A stretch of 5,820 bases of DNA from an uncultured Leucothrix sp. (GTDB lineage Bacteria; Pseudomonadota; Gammaproteobacteria; Thiotrichales; Thiotrichaceae), in contig CALKXC010000018.1 in NCBI GenBank assembly GCA_938004025.1, forward strand, positions 1 through 5,820, read 5' to 3'. Below are positions 1-5,820 of this stretch, one piece after another. The notes beneath the pieces are model-generated. The model was not told the origin of the DNA. It saw nothing but the letters and a program-made list of their open reading frames with translations, and ran no database searches. The stretch's first letter is position 1; the number at the start of each line of letters is the position of its first letter. The position numbers and the translations under genes are program-made.

Positions 1-377
1 GCGAAGAGGCGTTTTTCATCGTCAAACCAAAACGTCATCCAGCCTTGTATGTACTCGGTAGGACGATATTCGCTTTGCGGGGATAGCCATTCGACTTCAC
101 TTGCAGCAATTAATGGGGTTCCACCACTGCCGCTAAAGCCGATCAGTACACCAGCGGATGCCAACATGCGAACCGCAGCTTGCGTGATAGAGGTGCCTGT
201 TCCGAGCAAGATGCAGGTCGTGTTAGCAATCGGGATGTTCCAGTATTGCTTTTCGACTTTCTCTTCGGTGAGGAATAACACGCGGCCGTCTTTCTGCATG
301 ACGCGGCATTTTTCTAGGTAATATATATTGGCGCGTTTTGAATGAAGGATCGCTTTCAGATCAGTTAAATAGTCCAT
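1..377 (-). CDS. cas1: CRISPR-associated endonuclease/integrase Cas1, type I-F (partial, C-terminus beyond left edge)
   Basis: Translating the minus strand from the ATG at 377-375 gives 125 uninterrupted residues that run off the window edge. They begin MDYLTDLKAILHSKRANIYY and carry the blocks YWNIPIANTT (about residues 46-55), LGTGTSITQAA (58-68), GGTPL (86-90) and PQSEYRPTEYIQ (99-110), all recalled as hallmarks of type I-F Cas1, for example the Pseudomonas aeruginosa protein. Family knowledge: Cas1 acts with Cas2 (fused to Cas3 in type I-F) to integrate new spacers into the CRISPR array. The fragment covers the N-terminal beta-rich dimerisation domain and the start of the helical domain. 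The metal-binding catalytic residues of the C-terminal domain (Glu, His, Asp) lie outside the window, so activity cannot be judged. The family is about 320-330 residues long. The start fits the family N-terminus and has AGGTGA 11 bases upstream; an in-frame GTG five codons upstream is less likely. No frameshift or stop is seen. Identification is firm; subtype I-F is strongly favoured. Confidence 0.95.
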   Translation of the reverse strand, partial: MDYLTDLKAILHSKRANIYYLEKCRVMQKDGRVLFLTEEKVEKQYWNIPIANTTCILLGTGTSITQAAVRMLASAGVLIGFSGSGGTPLIAASEVEWLSPQSEYRPTEYIQGWMTFWFDDEKRLF

Positions 378-532
378 TATTTTAAAGGTCACCTGACTAA
401 CGAACTGCCAGTATGACCAAAAATAAAACAATAAACCCTATTTAATGACGTTTTTGATAAAAATAATTCCTAAACAATGACAATACAACGACATATAACA
501 AGCCACGGCCAGCTTGAATACATCATAAGCTT
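378..532 (-). promoter_or_regulatory. AT-rich spacer and probable leader/promoter region of the cas operon
   Basis: This 155-base spacer separates the yejF stop from the cas1 start and is clearly richer in A+T than the genes around it. Reading the minus strand, the best sigma70-like pair I found is TTGTCA (483-478, 5 of 6 to TTGACA) and TATCAA (459-454, 4 of 6 to TATAAT) with an 18-base gap. The -10 is poor, so the exact promoter is a guess. A Shine-Dalgarno AGGTGA lies at 394-389, 11 bases before the cas1 ATG. It sits inside the small odd palindrome AGGTGACCT (394-386), which could be a protein site but is short enough to be chance. No small gene is convincing here. That transcription of cas1 starts in this spacer is inferred from its size and composition. 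Confidence 0.4.
499..516 (-). terminator. Weak hairpin just after yejF, possible transcription terminator
   Basis: On the minus strand CAAGCTGGCCGTGGCTTG can fold into a 7-pair stem (five Watson-Crick pairs CAAGC/GCTTG, then two G-T wobbles) with a GCCG loop. It starts 16 bases after the yejF TGA. The following bases, TTATATGT, are not a real T-run, so it would be a poor intrinsic terminator. It could instead protect the 3' end of the yej message or be leaky, letting yej transcripts run into cas1. Position supports it; the missing T-tract argues against it. Confidence 0.3.
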
Positions 533-2134
533 TCAAATCTGCGCCGCACTCAACAACGTCTGTGTATATTCTTCTTTAGGGTTATCAAAAATCTCCGCCG
601 TACTGCCATACTCCACAACATTGCCCTGCTTCATGACCAAGATGTTATGGCACATCGCCTGCACGATCATAAGGTCATGGGTTATGAAGATATACGTCAG
701 CCCTTTCTCTCGCTGCAGCTTCAGTAATAGCTCAACTATTTGCAGCTGTATCGTTCTATCCAAAGCGGACGTTGGCTCATCCAATATCACTAGCTTAGGC
801 TCCATGATCAAAGCGCGCGCAATCGCAATACGCTGACGCTGCCCGCCTGAAAACTCATTGGGATAACGATCGCGCCAAGCAGGATCAAGCTCGACTAGCT
901 CCATGGTTTCAGTGACTCTAGCGTTGCGCTCTTCAGGCGTACCAATGTCATGAATATCTAAGCCTTCACCGATAATTTCTTCAACCGACATTCTCGGGCT
1001 TAAGCTGCCATAAGGGTCTTGGAATATCAGCTGCATCGATTGGCGAAAGGGGCGCATCGCATTGTTGTCCATGCCTGCCATTGCATGGCCTTCAAAACTA
1101 ATCCCGCCTTCACTGTTCACTAGCTTAAGGATGGCGTGCGCCAAGGTGGTTTTTCCTGAGCCACTCTCGCCCACGACGCCCAGTGACTCACCTTGCTTCA
1201 AGTTAAAGGATATCCCATCAACCGCTTTCACGTGGCCGACGGTTCGACGGAACAAGCCTTTTTGAATGGGGAACCAGACTTTGAGATCGTCCACTTCCAT
1301 GAGTGTTTTAGCGGCTGCATCGACCTCATCGGTACGACGTTTGTGTAAGGTGTTAAGTAGTTCTTGAGTATAGGGGTGCGAGGGTGCTGCGAAGATTTTG
1401 GCCGTGTTGCCCTGCTCCATTATCTCGCCAGATTTCATCACCACCACACGATCTGAAAAGCGTTTCACAATCGCTAAGTCGTGGGTAATGAACAATACCG
1501 ACATGCCGAGCTCTTGCTTCAAATCATTTATGAGGTCTAGTATTTGTGCTTGAATCGTTACGTCCAAAGCCGTGGTAGGCTCATCGGCAATCAACAGTTC
1601 TGGCTCATTGGCCAACGCCATCGCAATCATCACACGCTGCTGTTGACCTCCTGAAAGCTGGTGTGGGTAGGAGTTTATTTTCTCTTGCGGGTCTTTAATC
1701 CCAACACGCTCTAGCCATTTAATAATTAACGGCTCGGCTTTAATTTGAGAGTAACCCTTGTGGATCCTCAACACTTCAGCGATCTGCTTACCCACGGTGT
1801 GCAGCGGGTTAAGTGACATCATCGGTTCCTGAAAAATAACCCCGATTCGGTTACCCCTCATTTCTCGTAATGCACTTTCATTAAGCTTCAACATGTCACG
1901 ATTATCGTAACGAATTTCGCCCGAAGGCCATTGTGCAGGCGGTGAAGGCAGCAGTCTTAAAATCGACATAGCGGTAACGGTTTTACCCGAACCACTTTCT
2001 CCAACCAACGCCAATGTTTCACCGCGCTCGATGGTTAAGCTCACGCCATTGACAACGGTGTTGACCTCTTGTCCTGTTTTGAACTGGACAACTAATTTAT
2101 CTATCTCGACTAACACATCCGATTGAGTGTCCAT
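533..2134 (-). CDS. yejF: Peptide ABC transporter ATP-binding protein YejF (two fused nucleotide-binding domains)
   Basis: A 533-residue protein, close to E. coli YejF (about 529), with two complete ABC ATPase domains in one chain. Domain 1 shows Walker A GESGSGKT (45-52), Q-loop FQEP (101-104), signature LSGGQQQR (160-167), Walker B LLIADEP (180-186) and switch His in ITHD (218). It is followed by the oligopeptide-transporter motif PSHPYTQELL (251-260). Domain 2 shows GESGSGKT (322-329), FQDP (371-374), FSGGQRQR (428-435), LVILDEP (448-454), switch His 486, and a reduced tail motif EEYTQTLL (521-528). Both sites look catalytically intact. It should sit on the cytoplasmic face of YejB/YejE and drive peptide import. 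The ATG at 2134-2132 overlaps the yejE stop as TAATG and has GAAGG 7 bases upstream. The same frame is open further upstream to 2239, but that stretch overlaps yejE and is not family-like. It is the last yej gene, with a TGA stop. Confidence 0.96.
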   Translation of the reverse strand: MDTQSDVLVEIDKLVVQFKTGQEVNTVVNGVSLTIERGETLALVGESGSGKTVTAMSILRLLPSPPAQWPSGEIRYDNRDMLKLNESALREMRGNRIGVIFQEPMMSLNPLHTVGKQIAEVLRIHKGYSQIKAEPLIIKWLERVGIKDPQEKINSYPHQLSGGQQQRVMIAMALANEPELLIADEPTTALDVTIQAQILDLINDLKQELGMSVLFITHDLAIVKRFSDRVVVMKSGEIMEQGNTAKIFAAPSHPYTQELLNTLHKRRTDEVDAAAKTLMEVDDLKVWFPIQKGLFRRTVGHVKAVDGISFNLKQGESLGVVGESGSGKTTLAHAILKLVNSEGGISFEGHAMAGMDNNAMRPFRQSMQLIFQDPYGSLSPRMSVEEIIGEGLDIHDIGTPEERNARVTETMELVELDPAWRDRYPNEFSGGQRQRIAIARALIMEPKLVILDEPTSALDRTIQLQIVELLLKLQREKGLTYIFITHDLMIVQAMCHNILVMKQGNVVEYGSTAEIFDNPKEEYTQTLLSAAQI

Positions 2135-3156
2135 TAGTAGGCCTTCCTTGGGTCGAATGCATCTCGCACGCCTTCCCCAACAAACACCAGTAAAACCGTC
2201 ATAATACCCACTGCAGCAAACGCTGAAAGCCCTAGCCAAGGGGCTTGTAAATTGTTTTTACCTTGGGCCAATACTTCACCCAAACTTGCTGAACCTGGCG
2301 GCAATCCAAAGCCTAAGAAATCTAACCCTGTCAGCGCGGTGATTGATCCACTTAATACCAGCGGCATGAAGGTCATGGTCGCGACCATGGCGTTGGGCAG
2401 TATGTGTTTGAACATGATGCGTCGATCACTCATACCCATGACTTTGGCAGCCTTCACGTAGTCAAAATTTCGACAGCGGAAGAATTCGGCACGCACCACT
2501 CCCACGAATCCCATCCAACTGAACAGCAACATAAACAACAGTAATATCCAGAAACTGGGCTGTATTACGCTTGAGAGAATGATGAGAATGTAAAGCTGGG
2601 GCATACTGCTCCAAACTTCCATGAAGCGCTGGAAAATAAGGTCTAACCAGCCCCCGTAATAACCCTGCACTGCGCCGGCTGCCACACCGATAATGGCAGA
2701 TGCGATGGTTAGGCTGAAACCAAACAGCACTGACAGTCTGAAGCCGTACAAAATACGTGCAAACAGATCACGACCTTGCTCGTCCGTTCCGAACCAGTTT
2801 TCTTTGGTCGGTGCTGAAGGGGCTGGCCCAGGTAGGTTGTTGATGACAGTTTGATGATCATAGGCTACTGGCGGAAATAATATCCAACCTTTTTCATTGA
2901 TCAAGTCCTGAACGAAGGGGTCGGTGTATTCTGTTTCTGTTTCAAACTCTCCGCCAAAGGTTGTCTCTGGGTAGGACTTGAAGACAGGAAAATAGATCTG
3001 ATCGTCATAAGAAACCATCAAGGGTTTATCATTGGCGACAAACTCGGCAAACAGGCTAATCACAAATAAAAACGTGAAAATCCAGAATGACCAAACAGCT
3101 TTGCGGTTGGCTTTGAAGCGCTCAAAGCGACGCTGATTAATTTTTGAAAGTGTCAT
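2134..3156 (-). CDS. yejE: Peptide ABC transporter inner-membrane permease YejE
   Basis: A 340-residue integral membrane protein, nearly the same length as E. coli YejE (341), with recalled family blocks such as [16 protein letters not shown] (123-138), QGYYGG (164-169), VGVVRAEF (218-225) and the C-terminus [10 protein letters not shown] (327-336). A first membrane segment at about 20-40 is followed by a long periplasmic stretch (about 41-140, starting ANDKPL) typical of YejE, then about five more hydrophobic segments (near 143-163, 186-198, 202-222, 258-278, 308-328). The cytoplasmic EAA coupling loop that docks on the ATPase is at about 233-255 ([11 protein letters not shown]...LPN). It pairs with YejB to form the channel. 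Its ATG overlaps the yejB stop as ATGA and has GAGG 7 bases upstream, indicating translational coupling. Nothing looks broken. Confidence 0.96.
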   Translation of the reverse strand: MTLSKINQRRFERFKANRKAVWSFWIFTFLFVISLFAEFVANDKPLMVSYDDQIYFPVFKSYPETTFGGEFETETEYTDPFVQDLINEKGWILFPPVAYDHQTVINNLPGPAPSAPTKENWFGTDEQGRDLFARILYGFRLSVLFGFSLTIASAIIGVAAGAVQGYYGGWLDLIFQRFMEVWSSMPQLYILIILSSVIQPSFWILLLFMLLFSWMGFVGVVRAEFFRCRNFDYVKAAKVMGMSDRRIMFKHILPNAMVATMTFMPLVLSGSITALTGLDFLGFGLPPGSASLGEVLAQGKNNLQAPWLGLSAFAAVGIMTVLLVFVGEGVRDAFDPRKAY

Positions 3157-4247
3157 CCGCGGGCCTCAAAATCAATTCGCGGATCAACCACGGTATACAT
3201 TAAGTCACCAATGAGCCCCATAATCAGCCCGATGAAGGTGAACACATAGAGGGTCGCAAACATGATGGGATAATCTCGTTGAATAACCGCCTCGAAACCT
3301 AACAGCCCTAGTCCTTCGAGTGAGAAGATAACCTCAATCAGCAGCGAGCCTGCAAACAAAATACCAATAAAGGCTGCTGGGAAACCCGCAATAATAATCA
3401 GCATCGCGTTACGAAAGACGTGGCGATACATCACCTGACGCTCAGTATTTCCTTTCGCTCTCGCAGTCATTACGTACTGCTTGCTAATCTCATCTAAAAA
3501 GGAGTTTTTCGTGAGCAACGTTAAGCCTAAGAAACCACCAATGGTTAGCGCAATAGTCGGTAGCACCATATGCCAGAGGTAATCCGTTATTTTGCCAAAC
3601 CAAGATAACTGATCCCAATTATCTGAGACCAACCCTCGCAGTGGGAACCAATCGAGATAATTGCCTCCTGCAAAAATAATCACTAATAACACGGCGAACA
3701 AGAAGCCAGGGATTGCACTCAATGCAATTAATAGCGTTGTGGTACTGGTATCAAACTGACTACCTGAGTTACGTGCTTTATAAATTCCTAGCGGTATACA
3801 GAGGAAATAAATAATCAGTGTGCTCCATAACCCTAAGGATATGGAGACCGGCATTCGTTCCAACACCAGCCCCATGACTGAACCGCCTTTGAAGAAGCTG
3901 TCGCCAAAGTCGAACAGAAGATAAGACTTCAACATCATCCAATAGCGCTCCATCAGTGGCTTGTCAAAACCAAACCGTTCTTCAATGGCTTTGATTACCG
4001 CAGGGTCTAGACCTCTCGCGCCCAGGTACTTGGAAGCGGCTTCGTCTTTGGGTGCGTTTTGTTGGATGTCTGACTGGTTATTTCCAGAGATGACGTCCAA
4101 AGCAGAGTTGTTGATGCCCTGCATTTTTGCCATTTCTTGCTCTACCGGTCCGCCTGGTGCAATTTGAATAATGAAAAAATTCAAAGTGATGATCGCCCAC
4201 AAAGTGGGGATCATCAGCAAAAGGCGGCGAATTATATATGCTGTCAC
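3153..4247 (-). CDS. yejB: Peptide ABC transporter inner-membrane permease YejB
   Basis: A 364-residue permease, the same length as E. coli YejB, with the characteristic start [20 protein letters not shown] and IAPGGPVEQ (29-37). It also has RFGFDKP (91-97), FDFGDS (112-117), ITDYLWH (220-226) and the ending [11 protein letters not shown]. Membrane segments appear near 9-29, 134-156, 172-193, 229-247, 284-304 and 330-352. A long periplasmic loop follows the first one. The EAA coupling loop is about 258-282 ([11 protein letters not shown]...VFRNAM). It is the OppB/DppB-type partner of YejE. The start is GTG: the in-frame region upstream meets TAA (at about 4267) before any ATG, so no longer ATG form exists. 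A weak GGGA sits 6 bases before it. The gap to yejA is 43 bases, consistent with one operon. Confidence 0.96.
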   Translation of the reverse strand: MTAYIIRRLLLMIPTLWAIITLNFFIIQIAPGGPVEQEMAKMQGINNSALDVISGNNQSDIQQNAPKDEAASKYLGARGLDPAVIKAIEERFGFDKPLMERYWMMLKSYLLFDFGDSFFKGGSVMGLVLERMPVSISLGLWSTLIIYFLCIPLGIYKARNSGSQFDTSTTTLLIALSAIPGFLFAVLLVIIFAGGNYLDWFPLRGLVSDNWDQLSWFGKITDYLWHMVLPTIALTIGGFLGLTLLTKNSFLDEISKQYVMTARAKGNTERQVMYRHVFRNAMLIIIAGFPAAFIGILFAGSLLIEVIFSLEGLGLLGFEAVIQRDYPIMFATLYVFTFIGLIMGLIGDLMYTVVDPRIDFEARG

Positions 4248-4258
4248 ATTGTTTCCCG
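4244..4258 (-). promoter_or_regulatory. Translation start region of yejB: weak RBS, GTG start and overlapping ATG-TGA
   Basis: On the minus strand the start region reads GGGAAACAATGTGACAG. The yejB frame begins at the GTG (4247-4245). One frame over, an ATG at 4249-4247 is immediately followed by TGA (4246-4244), a minimal start-stop that shares a base with the GTG. The only Shine-Dalgarno-like element is GGGA (4257-4254). The arrangement could let ribosomes pause or re-initiate and so lower YejB output relative to YejA, but this is inference; the overlap may be coincidental. Confidence 0.45.
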
Positions 4259-4290
4259 CGTTGTTTTAATTGGAAGCGTTGCTTTAAGCG

Positions 4291-5820
4291 CTAGTTATTT
4301 TTCAAAGCTGCCGCTTTATCAGGATCAATCCACCATGCCCCATCACCTTGAGAGTAGCGCGGGGTATTTTTTGGCTTACCAAACTTATTCCAATGCGCCA
4401 TACGGAACTTACTAATGTTCCATTGTGGGATCATGATGTAGCTATGCATTAAAATGCGATCCAGCGCTTTGCCTAGTGGCAAAAGCTTCTCTTCATCTTC
4501 CTGCACTTCTAAAATAGCATCTAATAACTCATCAACAACCGGGTCCGTTAGATTGGCGTGGTTGTAGCTTGAGCCTACACTTTTAGAGTGGAACATCTGA
4601 TGGGTTCCAGAGCTTGGATAAGCGTTAGCGCGGTAGCTGCCAGAAATCATATCGTAATCGTGGCCTACGGTACGGTTCATGTATTGGCTGCTATCGACCG
4701 TGCGAACGTCCATTTTAATCCCGGCCCGTTCCAGATTATTGCGGAAAGGCAGCGCCACTTTTTCCATCGTTGGGCTCACGAGTAACAATTCGAATTCGAA
4801 CTGCTTGCCCGTTTTGTTGTTAATCAGCTTTTGGTTTTTAACGCTCCAACCGGCCGCTTTGAACAAGCGCAATGCTTTGCGTAAGTTGCCGCGAATGTTG
4901 CCGTCGCCTTTTGTTGCTGGCGGTACAAACTCTTCGGTAAATACTTCATCAGGTATTTTTCCTCGATATTTCTCAAGAATAGCGAGCTCGGCTTCACTCG
5001 GTAAACCCGATGCGGCGTAGTCAGTGTTCATAAAGAAGCTATTCACCCGAATGTACTGGTTGTAGAACAGGTTCTTGTTCATCCATTCAAAATCCATCAA
5101 GTGCGCTAACGCTTTACGCACGCGGATATCGCTAAACAGTTCTTTCTTCGTATTGAAAACGAAACCCTGTCCCCGTAATGGAATTTTGTGTGGTGTTTCA
5201 GTTTTTAACGCACGACCGTCTTTAATCGCAGGGAATTCATATCCTGTGGCCCAGCGCTTTGCCGTATTCTCATTCCACTTATCAATATGACCTGCTTTGA
5301 AGGCTTCAAACGCGACGGTCGAGTCGCGATAATAATCGTATTGAATCTCGTCCTCGTTCATTAAGCCTTTCAGTGATGGCAGGTCTTTTCCCCAATAGTC
5401 ACGGATCGTTTCATATTTGACGTACTTTCCGTACTTATAATCTGAAACCTTAACCACACTACTACCCACTGGTGGCTCTTTTAGCGGCTCATCGAGCTTT
5501 TTATCTTTCCAAAAATGCTCTGGCAATACTGTGAAGCTACACAGCGCCATCATTCTTGCTTTGGTGCGTTTTTCATTGAGATAAAAAGTTACACGATTTT
5601 CATCATCTAGCTCAATTCTCTCTACAAAGCTGTAATATTCTTTCAGCCCGGGAAGTGCTTCACCACTGGTAAATTTCTCAAAAGAGAACTTAATGTCGCT
5701 GGGTTTAATTTTCACACCATCATGAAAAACCGCACGAGGGTCTATATGAAAGGTGATTTGAGAGTAGTCAGAGGCATAGACGATTTTCTCAGCAACAAAC
5801 GGATACACGGCACTTAAATC
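4291..5820 (-). CDS. yejA: Periplasmic peptide-binding protein YejA of the Yej ABC transporter (partial, N-terminus beyond right edge)
   Basis: The frame is open from the right edge to a TAG at 4293-4291 and gives 509 residues. E. coli YejA is about 604, so the signal peptide and about 100 residues lie outside. The GTG at 5808 is an internal Val, not the start. It belongs to the extracellular solute-binding family 5 (OppA/DppA type). YejA-like blocks, numbered from the first in-window codon: VFHDG (31-35), LPEHFWKDKKL (99-109), IQYDYYRD (159-166), VAFEAFKAGHID (169-180), DFEWMNKNLFYN (243-254), then further along TKGDGN, EKLLPLGKALDRIL and near the C-terminus WWIDPDKAA. Family role: it binds peptides in the periplasm and delivers them to YejB/YejE; in enterobacteria the Yej system takes up microcin C and other peptides. 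One oddity is that the usual G-P-Y after the PP(V/L) motif is replaced by VGSSVVKV (about 117-124). It is the promoter-proximal gene seen here; the operon promoter is off the window. Confidence 0.94.
   Translation of the reverse strand, partial: DLSAVYPFVAEKIVYASDYSQITFHIDPRAVFHDGVKIKPSDIKFSFEKFTSGEALPGLKEYYSFVERIELDDENRVTFYLNEKRTKARMMALCSFTVLPEHFWKDKKLDEPLKEPPVGSSVVKVSDYKYGKYVKYETIRDYWGKDLPSLKGLMNEDEIQYDYYRDSTVAFEAFKAGHIDKWNENTAKRWATGYEFPAIKDGRALKTETPHKIPLRGQGFVFNTKKELFSDIRVRKALAHLMDFEWMNKNLFYNQYIRVNSFFMNTDYAASGLPSEAELAILEKYRGKIPDEVFTEEFVPPATKGDGNIRGNLRKALRLFKAAGWSVKNQKLINNKTGKQFEFELLLVSPTMEKVALPFRNNLERAGIKMDVRTVDSSQYMNRTVGHDYDMISGSYRANAYPSSGTHQMFHSKSVGSSYNHANLTDPVVDELLDAILEVQEDEEKLLPLGKALDRILMHSYIMIPQWNISKFRMAHWNKFGKPKNTPRYSQGDGAWWIDPDKAAALKNN

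Noticed and set aside
49..321. Plus-strand open frame of 90 codons
   Set aside because: It is the antisense of the convincing cas1 reading frame, with no family-like features of its own.
477..836. Plus-strand open frame of 119 codons covering the spacer and the yejF end
   Set aside because: Mostly antisense to the second ATPase domain of YejF; no clear ribosome site or recognisable motif.
2135..2239. Extension of yejF upstream to a start at 2239 (35 extra residues)
   Set aside because: The extra residues are a frame-shifted reading of the yejE C-terminus, are Cys/Arg-rich and unlike YejF. The ATG at 2134 has a good Shine-Dalgarno and gives the family length.
4248..4290. Small AAGC-AAC-GCTT hairpin in the yejA-yejB gap as a terminator or attenuator
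   Set aside because: Only four base pairs with a three-base loop and no T-tract; too weak to support a call.
3961..5290. Several plus-strand open frames of 65-113 codons opposite yejB and yejA
   Set aside because: All lie opposite strongly conserved YejB/YejA coding sequence and have no recognisable domains, so they are shadow frames.
1..5820. CRISPR array, tRNA, insertion sequence or transposon ends within the window
   Set aside because: Because of the cas1 gene I looked for regularly spaced repeats and mobile-element ends; none is seen. Any array must lie outside the window.

Overview
The window reads almost entirely on the minus strand, so transcription runs from the right edge to the left. 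It looks like chromosomal DNA of a gammaproteobacterium, probably marine or environmental. This rests on two things: the four-gene yejA-yejB-yejE-yejF order and protein lengths match the Escherichia coli operon closely, and the Cas1 fragment is of the type I-F kind common in Gammaproteobacteria. By eye the base composition is moderate (mid to high 40s % GC in genes) and drops in the one longer spacer. The genus cannot be named from the sequence.

Layout from right to left (5' to 3' of the transcript). Positions 5820-4291 hold the last 509 codons of yejA, the periplasmic peptide-binding protein; its signal peptide and roughly the first 100 residues lie beyond the window. After 43 bases comes yejB (4247-3153, GTG start), the first inner-membrane permease. 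It overlaps yejE (3156-2134), the second permease, by an ATGA junction. yejE in turn overlaps yejF (2134-533), the double-ATPase subunit, by a TAATG junction. Together these encode a full peptide ABC importer: YejA captures peptide in the periplasm, YejB and YejE form the channel, and the two nucleotide-binding domains of YejF power it. In enterobacteria this system also imports microcin C-type peptide-nucleotide antibiotics.

Downstream of yejF is a 155-base AT-rich spacer (378-532) with a weak terminator-like hairpin, a tentative promoter and a Shine-Dalgarno sequence. It leads into a gene open to the left edge (377-1) that is clearly the N-terminal third of a type I-F Cas1 integrase. It is truncated only by the window boundary. 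In type I-F1 loci cas1 is normally the first gene of the order cas1, cas2-3, cas8f, cas5f, cas7f, cas6f and the CRISPR array, so the window very likely stops just inside a CRISPR-Cas locus. No CRISPR array, RNA gene, insertion sequence or other mobile element is visible in the window itself.
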